In this document: positions 20,201-29,456 of the stretch, one piece after another
Position numbering within the stretch: the stretch's first letter is position 1
How the letters are laid out: each line of letters begins with the position of its first letter
Assembly (NCBI GenBank): GCA_023091665.1
Contig: JALJCQ010000015.1
Location: forward strand, 62,001-126,000
Direction: 5' to 3'
Source: Pythium myriotylum
Lineage: Eukaryota; Oomycota; Peronosporomycetes; Pythiales; Pythiaceae
DNA length: 64,000 nt
Program-made: the position numbers and the translations under genes
The notes under the pieces: generated by a model
Seen by the model: the letters and a program-made list of their open reading frames with translations, nothing else
Database searches by the model: none
Told to the model about the DNA's origin: nothing

Positions 20201-21448
20201 TCTCCGCAAGGATCCGTCCAGCGGTCGAAAGAAGTACTTGGATGACATCTCCGCGTGTTGAGCCTGGAAGTCGAAAGCCGAGTCCTGGTTGTAAAGCCGC
20301 GCCGAGTTGATGCTGTCTTGGTATGCCGTCAGTGCGGTCTGGAACACCGTCTGCGCGCGATCGCTTCGCTCCGACCGGTATGCCGCAGCCGCGTGGGCAA
20401 GTGCCTGACGAGCTTCGGTGATGGCGGTCTCACCTTGACGCTTCAGCTTGCGCTGCAGAGCTTGAAGCTGACGACGCATGTCCTTCTTCCACTTGTGCCA
20501 CACCTTGCCCGGGTTGGAGGAGCGCCGTAACGCAGCAAGCACAGTCGTCGCTTCGCCTTGGATAGCTTCAACGATATCGGGGAAGTCGAGCATCGCCGAC
20601 TGGAAACGCCAGTACCCGTGGCCTTGAGGCTGGCTCATCGCGCGCAACACAACTTGATGTGCGAGATGGTCGCCGGCACCCTTGGGCTCAAAGTACGAGG
20701 AGTCACCGTATAGCGCGGTGCAGAAGTCCTCCGACATGAGGATGTAGTCGAGACGGTTGTGTCGAGGCTGTGGACCAGTGTAGACGCGTTCGTCGGGATG
20801 GTGGATTCGCCAGGCATCCACGACACCGAGTTGGGCCAACCACGCCACACACGCGTTACCGCCGGTCGTTCCTGTCGCCCTTGGATCCGACGCATCGACG
20901 AGGGGGTCAAGTGGCGTGTTGAGGTCACCGAGCACCAGGTGAGTCGCATTGTCTTCGAACACTTCGTACGGTAGCGCTTCGAAGAACCCCTCCTTCTCGA
21001 AGTTATCGACCGGCGCGTACACGTTGTGGATGTAGATCGGAGCACCGTTCGCGACGACCCGGACGACCAAGTAGCGGCCTTGAATAGTCAACGAAGACTG
21101 CTCACAAGCAGACTGAAAGCCGGGGAAGTCGGAGCGGAGCACGGTCATGACGCCACCCGATCGTGCAGCAACGGCAACTTGACTGTGCGCGTTGGTGTCG
21201 CTGACGAAGAGGCGGTGTTGAAATCTGGAGTCATGGTGGAATTGGAGCGTTGCAAGATGATGCGAGTCGCGCAGCTTGGTCTCTTGGACGCACGAGAGAC
21301 TGTTCTTGATGAGCTGGTTCTCGATCAACAGGGGGCCGTTCTTCTTGATCCCGTTGGTGTTCACCGTCAACAGACTGATGTTCTCCCACGAGACCTCGGC
21401 CGCGTCCGCCTCGACCGCTTTAGCAGTTGAGGCAGAGCGGTCCGGCAC
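17282..21448 (-). CDS. LINE ORF2: APE endonuclease and reverse transcriptase, copy 2
   Basis: The frame is 1388 codons with the same APE, RT (FADD) and C-terminal zinc motifs as copy 1, and the same TAG-GTG opening and 29-nt overlap with ORF1. Few residues differ, for example Pro for His in the KKNG(H/P)LL stretch and LPAAFYQ for LPASFYQ in the RT. All visible catalytic residues are kept, so it also looks competent. A run of third-position changes within the RT (19805-19967) changes only one residue. Confidence 0.95.
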   Translation of the reverse strand: MPDRSASTAKAVEADAAEVSWENISLLTVNTNGIKKNGPLLIENQLIKNSLSCVQETKLRDSHHLATLQFHHDSRFQHRLFVSDTNAHSQVAVAARSGGVMTVLRSDFPGFQSACEQSSLTIQGRYLVVRVVANGAPIYIHNVYAPVDNFEKEGFFEALPYEVFEDNATHLVLGDLNTPLDPLVDASDPRATGTTGGNACVAWLAQLGVVDAWRIHHPDERVYTGPQPRHNRLDYILMSEDFCTALYGDSSYFEPKGAGDHLAHQVVLRAMSQPQGHGYWRFQSAMLDFPDIVEAIQGEATTVLAALRRSSNPGKVWHKWKKDMRRQLQALQRKLKRQGETAITEARQALAHAAAAYRSERSDRAQTVFQTALTAYQDSINSARLYNQDSAFDFQAQHAEMSSKYFFRPLDGSLRRVSIEEVRLRDGSASSNPADIAAVFGQHWGGIMGDVERGGVVVQEPEQSQIDRMLDTIDRRLSEDEQNILNAPITAADLASAIKKMRASSAPGMDGLPAAFYQVAPDVFGECLEIVFNYQLQRGELLRCQRQSAISLLHKKGSRADPGNYRPIALMGVDVKALSKVLAFRLQLFLTKLVHQDQKAFVRGRSLHHHVRFVSDLQDLVTARDEEAYAMFLDFEKAYDRVNWNYMFQVLDRMGCGGAFSGWVKLLYTRPRAHLMINGFVQDPLCPTRGVKQGDPLSALLFLLVIEPLGNLLRQHEEHGICLTADATVASIFFADDSTLLSGSIAGVEAQLGLVEEYCQGSGAKLNVNKCVLMSLHRTRRCPGIPGVQVLDEDSTVKFLGLLFGQRRTTELIVEDLDRRFFDGFKQWFRRARTLQGRLLVAQTMVLSRLWHYTAHVVVPPGRVKKWQAALHRFVLSRRYERDARHVQLISNEFVNLPRESGGLQVPSLDGVLKRQSLQLLLQFTAASASTTGNWTVAGVELLRISLPRWGPQRPLDFLYVSPWRHRGSIEWDQLSSWWRAAWKTWYAIKWPVSWLDLPPEDRLAFALDQPIWFHGDKNFQFLPTSRSDTTPSQHRSLSMIAEPQRSFRRQVARVFQLRSLRDFAGEGDKWPSAIEFAERHVDYTQVSITPYRQYTWLLKLHEEATQVFGRLCTMCSVPVDGVLPTAPEHQHPRVGVKINDRVCWVPRIPRSQLLRLVWQAPEPTRTHPLFFHDPRAPTDVVLRFNKLRKRLRVLLLPIYEDLQFRLAYGLLPTRSRFSFMTVANPGIVYCVRPGCNSVETARHLFFECVLPTVIWRDIFRDMSVFFTSRPSWTDIVFGKAIRVAPVWKDHTEEIQDLWQVIRAVVLHLLWTERNGRLFNGRSPMPTIAALRVVYTTVGAHVRACLRRVYDDAQRASLQVVLSSLQSTPSFGAFLQNNMGLFAVRFLA

Positions 21449-24137
21449 CTAGGGCCGCGACACCGTTGACAGACGTGAGCTGGAGAACCGCTTCGTCGTC
21501 GGAGAAGTACAAGCCGCACGTGCGAAGATACTCGAGGTCGTCGAGAAGCTCGCCTTGCCACTGGATCTTCTCCCACACGGCGAAGATCTGCGCGCCCAAG
21601 TCGGAGCGCAGCAGTGCCAACAGCACGTTGGGGTGGAGCAAACGACCGTTGAGTGCTGGAATCCACCCGACTGGAGCTCCGGTGAGGCGGTGGATCCACA
21701 TGTCGCTCTGGAAGATCTGCGGCGCCGTGCACATGAGCATCAACTCGAACAACGAGAGCGCGCACGTGGCTCGCAAGAGCGCCGACATCCGCTCATCACG
21801 ATACCACCGTCCCGTCATCTTGAAGATGTCATTGCGATCCTTCGGCAGCTTCTCACCGTAGTGCGCAGCCCACTTGTGCGCGAAGGTCGTACACGAGTTT
21901 GGATCAGTCGCGCTCAACACACGATTGATCATGTGGAGCTGTGCGAGTTCCTTGACGTTGCCGCTGAGGTCACTCATCTCACCGAGCAGCACGGAGTTGA
22001 ACGCGAGCGGAGACTTCCCACCTGCAAGATGGCCGATCGTGTCCGGGTTGGCCGTGTTGCGGAGAGTCTTCCGAAGTGATTCCGCACGAACGTCCGCTGC
22101 AGCGATATGGTTCGACTGGAGCTGGAGGTCGGCGGTGGGCTCGGTCGTCTCGAGTTCGGCGAGGATCTCTTGGATTGACGTCGGTTCCTTCGTCTTCATG
22201 ACCAGAGTGTGGTGCTTGGTCAAGAAGTGACTCGACTCCTTGCTGGTCTTGATCGTGTCGGGACCCTTGACCTTGCGAGGCACGACCTGGAACCGCGGCA
22301 GGCTCGACTCGTTGAGCGCCGCATTGCAGCAGTCGAGTTCGAACTCGATGGAGTTCAACACTTCGAAGTAGTTGCTTGTCGCGATGCCTTGCACGGGCTT
22401 CGGTCGCGCCTTCTGTAACATGTCGGCAAAGTCGTCGGCGTAACGCGAGCGCTTGCCCTTGGACTTGGTCGATTTGGTTCCGTTTTCCGGACGATCTGCG
22501 TTGGACGCGGACAGACCGAGCGGCGGTGGCGGCGGCGGCAGAGACTTGGCTCCAGGCTGCGGACTACCCGGAGGCGTCAACAGCGATCCCGCGTGCGTAC
22601 CGACCGAGATGACGCTTGCAGAGTCTTGCGACTTGGACTCCGCTTGCGAGACACCGTTCTTCACCGCGTCTGCGTACGAAGTCGGAGCAGCCGGCTCGGA
22701 CGGTTGCACTGGTGCTGGCGGAGTAGGCTGGTTGATCTTGTCCAAGTCCAAAGCGTGTGGCGACACCTGACCGAAACCACGTCGCTGGGACGGGAACGCG
22801 GCGTCGCGCGCCAAAGCTGGGTACATGCGGTTGCCGAAGATGACTTGGTCGCACGTGAAGCCTTGCACACACAGCGCTCGTGGGCACGTCGCACTTCGAA
22901 AGTAGACGCGCCACGTTGCTGTCGTCATTCCGGACGCGAGGTTGACGTCGCGGAACGTGTCGTAAATCGGCTCGCTGCCGATGTCGAAGAACGCGCGCAG
23001 AAGACCTTCGTTGTCGAAGTTGCTGTCGACGCTCGAGATGTCGATGTAGAAGCGATCGGCGAGGACGTCGAAGTCTTGGAACATGTACTTGCCACCGAGG
23101 ATCTTGACTTCCTGACGCGCAAGGCGTTCGCACGCAGCACGTGACTTGACCTTGACGCGGATTTCTCCGCCACGACCCTTGGAGATCTGGCCGAGTTCTT
23201 GAAGCTTGATCTGCTCGGTGACCACGGGGTTCCCGTTGTCCTTGAGAAAAGACGCCATGATCTTGTTGATGCCGGTACGCTCGAACGCGCGACCAGTGTC
23301 GATGGTCATCACGTAACGAGCGCGCGGGAGCTCGTACGGGCGCGCTTGTTCAACTGACGTGAAGAGCGAGGCCCAGTCGCCACCGTTCTCGTACAGCGCG
23401 TCAATCGCTTCGATATCCGCAGCACACGGTCGAGGCAGCACCACACGACTGGTCGCCGAGACGGGAGTTCTGTCACGGCGAATCTCGGTTGGACGGCGTA
23501 GAAGAGCACCAAGCGAAGGCGTCGCACCTGCCGCACTGGCAGGCGGTTGCTGAGCATCCGGAATCGGATCCGGGGTCGAATCAGTCGTAGTCGAGTCTTC
23601 AACAGTTGATTCGTCGGGGCTTGAGGCGAGACTGAGCTGGAGCGAGGTCGCCGCCATCATCAAGTCGTCGTCGTCACCGTCGCCACCGGAGACAGCAGTA
23701 GTCCCAGTGTTCGCGGGCGAGTCGGTCGAACTGGAAAGCGCAACGGAGATCTCGACACCAGACGCCACCGGAGCGGAGCCTGTCACGAGCACCGTCATAC
23801 CGGCACCGACATCCACGATGCGGGCGGTAGAGGCGGGTCCGTCGGCGGTTGAAGGAGCGTCGGCGTCGTCGACCGCGGAGGTAGCCGTCGTGCCGGAGCT
23901 GACTGGGGCTTGCGCATTCACTGACTTCGAAGTCACGTGAGATACGGGCGCAGGCGTCGCAGAGTCGTCGGCAGTGTTACTGGCACCATCCAGACCAGAT
24001 GGTGGCTCACAATGCGTGAGACTTCCCGAATCTTGTGCAGAGACGGGACGGAGCAGCTGCGCGGGAGGGTTCTCACCCACAAAGTCGAGGTCGGAGGGGG
24101 ATGGGCGAGCCGAGTCGATCTGGTTCGCTGGCTTCAT
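21420..24137 (-). CDS. LINE ORF1 protein, copy 2
   Basis: 905 aa from the ATG at 24137. It differs from copy 1 at a handful of sites (for example TSVNGVAALGAGPLCLNC against TAVNGVATLGAGPLCLDC at the C-terminus). The acidic low-complexity stretch has one Gly for Asp change. Role and layout as for copy 1. Confidence 0.85.
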   Translation of the reverse strand: MKPANQIDSARPSPSDLDFVGENPPAQLLRPVSAQDSGSLTHCEPPSGLDGASNTADDSATPAPVSHVTSKSVNAQAPVSSGTTATSAVDDADAPSTADGPASTARIVDVGAGMTVLVTGSAPVASGVEISVALSSSTDSPANTGTTAVSGGDGDDDDLMMAATSLQLSLASSPDESTVEDSTTTDSTPDPIPDAQQPPASAAGATPSLGALLRRPTEIRRDRTPVSATSRVVLPRPCAADIEAIDALYENGGDWASLFTSVEQARPYELPRARYVMTIDTGRAFERTGINKIMASFLKDNGNPVVTEQIKLQELGQISKGRGGEIRVKVKSRAACERLARQEVKILGGKYMFQDFDVLADRFYIDISSVDSNFDNEGLLRAFFDIGSEPIYDTFRDVNLASGMTTATWRVYFRSATCPRALCVQGFTCDQVIFGNRMYPALARDAAFPSQRRGFGQVSPHALDLDKINQPTPPAPVQPSEPAAPTSYADAVKNGVSQAESKSQDSASVISVGTHAGSLLTPPGSPQPGAKSLPPPPPPLGLSASNADRPENGTKSTKSKGKRSRYADDFADMLQKARPKPVQGIATSNYFEVLNSIEFELDCCNAALNESSLPRFQVVPRKVKGPDTIKTSKESSHFLTKHHTLVMKTKEPTSIQEILAELETTEPTADLQLQSNHIAAADVRAESLRKTLRNTANPDTIGHLAGGKSPLAFNSVLLGEMSDLSGNVKELAQLHMINRVLSATDPNSCTTFAHKWAAHYGEKLPKDRNDIFKMTGRWYRDERMSALLRATCALSLFELMLMCTAPQIFQSDMWIHRLTGAPVGWIPALNGRLLHPNVLLALLRSDLGAQIFAVWEKIQWQGELLDDLEYLRTCGLYFSDDEAVLQLTSVNGVAALGAGPLCLNC

Positions 24138-24230
24138 CTTCGTTCGACGGGAAGGCTGGGAGGCTGGTTGGCTGGTTACTTCGGCTGTTTGCTTGGATCG
24201 ACTTGTGCTCGACGAGGCAAAACGAGAAGT

Positions 24231-24303
24231 GCCCGTCTAGCTCAGTCGGTAGAGCGCACGACTCTTAATCGTGTGGTCGTGGGTTCGAGCCCCACGGTGG
24301 GTG
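24231..24303 (+). tRNA. tRNA-Lys (CTT), copy 9
   Basis: Identical to copy 1; rebuilt at the 5' edge of LINE copy 2. Confidence 0.97.
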
Positions 24304-25139
24304 TTTCCTTTTCCTTTTGCCCCTCTTTTCTTCACCCGTCGACACCATCCAGCCGTCGCTCTCCTCTTCGCCTTGCTTGCTCTTCCGTCGCCTCGCCTCG
24401 AAAATCCATCCTTTCTCTCTCCTTCGACCTTCCTGCCCTGCCGTTCTCGTACATCCTACCGCGTACCTCTTCCTGCTTTGGCGCTGCTTCACACTCTTGT
24501 CAACGGACCTCACATCGGACAAAACGAGCACAGCGCACACCACACTACGCCGTAGCTCTCGACCACCTTCTCAGCCTCACAAAGTACAAGACGATGAGTG
24601 AGATCACGGCCGAGAGCAAGCTCGAGACCAAGAGCAAGCGCGAGCACAAGACCACGCCCGAGACCAAGACCAAGAGCAAGCCCGAGACCAAGGCCAAGAC
24701 CAAAACCAAGACGGCTCCACTCCACGCCGCCACCTCGCGAGCGACGCCATCACTCCACACTGCGTGGTGCATCCGCCGACGCGATTGTCTCGATCGTCTC
24801 GATCGACCCCGGACCCGAACGACATTCGGACATTCGGGCATTCGGGCATTCGGACATTTGGTCAGGTGCGCTCGCGTGCGCACGTGACAGAGTGCGCGGG
24901 TGACTGTTGTTGTTGTTGTGAGGGTGCGAGAAGGAGATAGAAGTGAAGCAATGTTTGTGGGGTGTTTGTATTGTATTTGTGTGTGATGTTTGAAGGCGGG
25001 CGGCGGTAGCGTGGTGTTTGTGTGGTTGTTGGGGTGTGTTGTGTGGTGTGAGGGTGTGTGTGGGCGCGTTGTGGTGGTTGTGGCGTGTGTGTGTTTGTGC
25101 GTGGTATGTGTACTGAAATGTGATAGGTAGGTGGTGTAA

Positions 25140-25212
25140 GCCCGTCTAGCTCAGTCGGTAGAGCGCACGACTCTTAATCGTGTGGTCGTGGGTTCGAGCC
25201 CCACGGTGGGTG
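25140..25212 (+). tRNA. tRNA-Lys (CTT), copy 10
   Basis: Identical to copy 1; unoccupied site. Confidence 0.97.
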
Positions 25213-26048
25213 TTTCCTTTTCCTTTTGCCCCTCTTTTCTTCACCCGTCGACACCATCCAGCCGTCGCTCTCCTCTTCGCCTTGCTTGCTCTTCCGTCGC
25301 CTCGCCTCGAAAATCCATCCTTTCTCTCTCCTTCGACCTTCCTGCCCTGCCGTTCTCGTACATCCTACCGCGTACCTCTTCCTGCTTTGGCGCTGCTTCA
25401 CACTCTTGTCAACGGACCTCACATCGGACAAAACGAGCACAGCGCACACCACACTACGCCGTAGCTCTCGACCACCTTCTCAGCCTCACAAAGTACAAGA
25501 CGATGAGTGAGATCACGGCCGAGAGCAAGCTCGAGACCAAGAGCAAGCGCGAGCACAAGACCACGCCCGAGACCAAGACCAAGAGCAAGCCCGAGACCAA
25601 GGCCAAGACCAAAACCAAGACGGCTCCACTCCACGCCGCCACCTCGCGAGCGACGCCATCACTCCACACTGCGTGGTGCATCCGCCGACGCGATTGTCTC
25701 GATCGTCTCGACCGACCCCGGACCCGAACGACATTCGGACATTCGGGCATTCGGGCATTCGGACATTTGGTCAGGTGCGCTCGCGTGCGCACGTGACAGA
25801 GTGCGCGGGTGACTGTTGTTGTTGTTGTGAGGGTGCGAGAAGGAGATAGAAGTGAAGCAATGTTTGTGGGGTGTTTGTATTGTATTTGTGTGTGATGTTT
25901 GAAGGCGGGCGGCGGTAGCGTGGTGTTTGTGTGGTTGTTGGGGTGTGTTGTGTGGTGTGAGGGTGTGTGTGGGCGCGTTGTGGTGGTTGTGGCGTGTGTG
26001 TGTTTGTGCGTGGTATGTGTACTGAAATGTGATAGGTAGGTGGTGTAA

Positions 26049-26121
26049 GCCCGTCTAGCTCAGTCGGTAGAGCGCACGACTCTTAATCGTGTGGTCGTGG
26101 GTTCGAGCCCCACGGTGGGTG
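26049..26121 (+). tRNA. tRNA-Lys (CTT), copy 11
   Basis: Identical to copy 1; last tRNA of the array, in the truncated unit. Confidence 0.97.
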
Positions 26122-26444
26122 TTTCCTTTTCCTTTTGCCCCTCTTTTCTTCACCCGTCGACACCATCCAGCCGTCGCTCTCCTCTTCGCCTTGCTTGCTC
26201 TTCCGTCGCCTCGCCTCGAAAATCCATCCTTTCTCTCTCCTTCGACCTTCCTGCCCTGCCGTTCTCGTACATCCTACCGCGTGCCTCTTCCTGCTTTGGC
26301 GCTGCTTCACACTCTTGTCAACGGACCTCACATCGGACAAAACGAGCACAGCGCACACCACACTACGCCGTAGCTCTCGACCACCTTCTCAGCCTCACAA
26401 AGTACAAGACGATGAGTGAGATCACGCCCGAGAGCAAGCTCGAG

Positions 26445-26820
26445 CTGTGGTTCTTCTTGTTCGAGCTGGGCTCGGGCATCCGCACTTGATTGTGGGGCGT
26501 AAAACACCAGCAAGCCGAGTTCAACGCTGTGCTTCCCAAGCCGAGTTGCCTTGGGCGTCTGCGGATAGCATCATCAACCGGATCTCCCCGAACTGGGGCT
26601 GGCGCTAGCGGGCATCGTCAACGGTTTTTTGTTTCAGACGCTACGTTGATGTCGCCATGCTCCATGGATCGCCATTTGAGGCCACGCTCGTTTTCGTCAC
26701 TGCTAGTTTGTGATGGCGGGGCAGCCCGTTTACCGGGATGGGCTTCCGGGGACGCTACAGGAACGAGCTCGATAGACGGCGGAGCATTATCAGCCTCGGA
26801 GGGTGGAGGTGGGGGGGGTG

Positions 26821-26855
<35 letters not shown>

Positions 26856-27006
26856 CACTTGGACGAAGACTTAGGGCATGTTCCGGGAGCGCTGGAGAGT
26901 CGTGCTTGTCTGCCAATTCTTCTTTCTCAGAGGAATCAGTCGCTGGGACGCTAGCCAGCGAGCGGTCCTTCGTCGACGTACGCGGTATCGACGGAAACGT
27001 AACAGC
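26445..27006. other. Unrecognised relic DNA beyond the array edge
   Basis: No convincing gene is seen. It includes a 31-nt G run (26824-26854) inside a G-rich tract. It may be the decayed 3' part of the minus-strand relic that follows, but no RT motif is visible. Confidence 0.4.
26824..26854. repeat. Poly-G run (31 nt)
   Basis: An uninterrupted run of G. The motif GGGCATGTTCCG lies ~20 nt after it; the second G run at 29287 is directly followed by the same GGCATGTTCCG. Confidence 0.95.
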
Positions 27007-29246
27007 CTAAGACCCGGCCGGGAGTTTACGGTGGATCTCAGCCAGCTGCCGAGTAAACTCATCGTACTCCGCGCGGAACAGCGCGCGCCGTTGCTTGACA
27101 CGTTCCTGGACGGCCTTATCGTGCGCTTCGTGAGCGCGAGCTTTCTGCTGGGCACGAGCCGCAGTGGCAGCTGATTTTGCCGCCTTATCCGCGGCTGCCT
27201 TCGAGAGCTTAGTGAGCGACGCTAGTCGCTCAGCCTCCTCCGCCTTGTGGCGAGCTGCGAGTGTCGGCCCTGCAATGAGTCGAAGCTTCTGGAGCTGGGC
27301 CAGCATTTGTTTATCCGTGTTAGTCGCCGTGATCTTCGGAAGACCGGAGCCCATAGCCAATCGGACCTCCTTCGAGAAGCGGGCGACTGTTTCGACCGCA
27401 CGCACATTTTTGCAATCTTTTGCGTGGTGTCGCAGGCTCAGACACTTTGTGCACGGTACACGTCTAGACGGAAAAAAGTTGGTTTCCACGTACCGATGGT
27501 GGAAAACCACTACCATTACCGGTATCAGAAAATACCGGTAAATACCGGTGAAGCAGAGGTTTACCGAGTGCTTAAAGAACCATGTGTCACTGGAGAACCT
27601 CATCCAACCATCTGTTTTGCATCTCGCCGCCCCGAGACACCCCTAAATAGCTCATTGTCCTTCAGTTGCCGAGAGCAATATCACCACCGACAGCATTTTT
27701 TTTACAGGATGTAGAGTGTATGAGGGTTATACAAATGAACACGACCTAGGATGTAGAGTGTATGAACGCTACGCAGATGACATGTTGAGCCAAACTGCAG
27801 GCTAATGAAGCAAAGAATCCACAGTAATAGCTCTGTCTGGGCGCCAAGTCATCCGCGACATTTCCATCGGCAGCTTTTGCGCCTTAGCTCTGTGCCCCAT
27901 GATTTGAATGTTGTGGTTGCATTATTAGACTCTCTCGCTCTTTGGAAGCAGGCATTGAGAGCACTCGCTGACCCACCTAGTCGCACCGGTAATGGTGTAG
28001 TGTGTCGGTTGTTTTCGGATAGGTCGCGCACGTGGTTTTCCACCATCAGTACGTGGAAACCATTCGCGTCCCGTCTAGACGCTCGGATGTGATGAACATC
28101 AATCGTGAGCTGCTTGTCGTTCAGCGAAACCACGAGGCGTCGAATCGATTCCAGCGCGGGAGGGCACTTAATGCTTTTAAAAGTGGCCTTCCAGCGGGGT
28201 CCAGTGTAGTCATCTAGGTCGTGAGACTCGATCAGCTTGACATGTAGCGGAATCTCGCCGGCGGCTGCCCCCCACAATTGCGCGGACGATGCCTTGGTCG
28301 AGATCGCGGTGACCACGTATGAAGATGTGGTACATCACCTCGCGAGCTGCAGCGTCAAAGCCCGCTCTTGGGACAGCTGTGGTTAGCGAGTCAGTCGCGT
28401 GGAACACAATGTTCTCCCCGCGATACTTGCAGACATGGCCGATCCAAGCGTCCCGTGTAGCGCAATATACAAATCGAAAGACCGCAATGTTCGACTTGGG
28501 TTGGCAAATGACGATGTGTAACTTGGAGAAAAATTTGAGGACAGTTGCTTTGGCTTGCTCATTATTTCCACACGATAGGAACATGGTGTGTATCACGTGA
28601 TACCTGGCTTTTGCATCCGAGAATGTGACACCCGGGGGAAGGAAGATATGGCCTCGGTATCCCAAGTGGTTCTTGTGAAAATCATCGAGGACGTCCCGCT
28701 CTGCACTCGTTCGCGTCTCCAGAAGAAACTCGGGCAACTCCTTGACATCGAGGCGCTGATTGAGGATCTTGCAGATGATTGCTTCTTCGCGCTTCGTCAT
28801 GGAGCGTTGGTCGCCGTCACGGCGGAGGCACCCTGGCTTCGAGATGGTCTCCAAGTCCACCAAAAGAGCCGGATCAGGCGTAGACACCTGCGGGCCAACA
28901 GCTGGTGCGGAGGAGACCTTACTAGAGCTGGTGAAAAGTGAACGCAGACGAGCTGTGTCGTCCTGCGACCACACAGTCGAGTTGGTCACGGTTTGTGGTT
29001 TGTCGTTCGGTTTCGCCATGTGTCCCGCATCTCGTTTCGAGCCGTGCGGTTTGGCGGCTGACTTCGACGCAGCTTTTCCTGTCGACTGCACTTTAGCCTT
29101 GGTGTTGGCTTCGTGCTGGCCTTGGTGTTGGTCTTTGGGTGCGGCGATGGTTGTGAATGCGCTGGCGGCGCGGCTGCGGATCTCGCCTCGGCCTGGAGAG
29201 CGCTGTAGAAGGTCGGTGCCGGTGACGATGGCGTGGACCGATCCAT
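27007..29246 (-). pseudogene. Gag/ORF1-like retroelement relic with CCHC knuckle
   Basis: Minus-strand coding fragments run 29246-28986, 29091-28210, 28316-27849 and 27603-27007 in shifting frames. The first is Pro/Thr/Lys-rich. The second has a folded-looking core (EEAIICKILNQRLDVKELPE, GVTFSDAKARYHVIHTMFLS). The shift between second and third falls in a G6 run (28267-28272). The last carries a C-x2-C-x4-H-x4-C knuckle (CTKCLSLRHHAKDC) and an Ala/Lys-rich helical tail. A ~0.6-kb insertion (27471-28071) separates third and fourth pieces, and removing it with one duplication rejoins them in frame. CCHC plus basic tail suggests a retroelement ORF1 or gag; no RT is found nearby. Confidence 0.6.
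27461..28081. mobile_element. ~0.6-kb inverted-repeat element with 10-bp flanking duplications
   Basis: 30-bp inverted repeats at 27481-27510 and 28032-28061 match at 29 of 30 positions. Ten nt outside each arm lies the same 10 bp, CGTCTAGACG (27461-27470 and 28072-28081), as expected of a target-site duplication. The interior has repeated ACCGGTA motifs and no transposase. Removing 611 bp restores the interrupted reading frame of the surrounding relic. The superfamily is uncertain; a duplication of ~9-11 bp would suit Mutator-like elements. Confidence 0.65.
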
Positions 29247-29283
29247 GCCTGCATCACCGTCCTCCTCAAAAGCCTTGGAGAAG

Positions 29284-29286
<3 letters not shown>

Positions 29287-29316
<30 letters not shown>
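29287..29316. repeat. Poly-G run (30 nt)
   Basis: Uninterrupted G run followed by CATGTTCCG. Read on the minus strand it gives a proline run within the relic's 5' part. Confidence 0.95.
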
Positions 29317-29318
<2 letters not shown>

Positions 29319-29456
29319 TGTTCCGCTGAACTGGAGATTTCACTCCTGCTAGTTGACATGTCGTCGGGGTGAGCCGGTGGGGATGGTGGAGACGAGGGGT
29401 TGTTGCACTTGCCGCTGGGGCATGGAGGGAAGACGAAGTTGGAGGAGAGGGCTCTC

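Larger units (their letters stand above)
16891..24230 (-). mobile_element. Site-specific non-LTR retrotransposon in tRNA-Lys, copy 2
   Basis: It is collinear with copy 1 at a constant offset of 15343 through both ORFs and the 3' UTR, with no indels in the coding part. The 5' junction is two bases shorter (GAAGT before the tRNA instead of GAAGTGA), which fits an independent target-primed event with variable 5' joining. Most of it is nearly identical to copy 1, but 19805-19967 is a sharply diverged patch (see findings). Confidence 0.92.
24231..26444 (+). repeat. Two complete and one truncated tRNA-Lys unit (array end)
   Basis: Units start at 24231, 25140 and 26049. The unit at 25140 has a private T-to-C change in the TCGATCGACC segment (TCGACCGACC). 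The last unit is cut after about 396 bp: homology stops at 26444 and unrelated relic sequence begins. It carries private changes (GTGCCTCTT, CACGCCCGAG), as expected at an array edge that escapes homogenisation. Confidence 0.92.
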
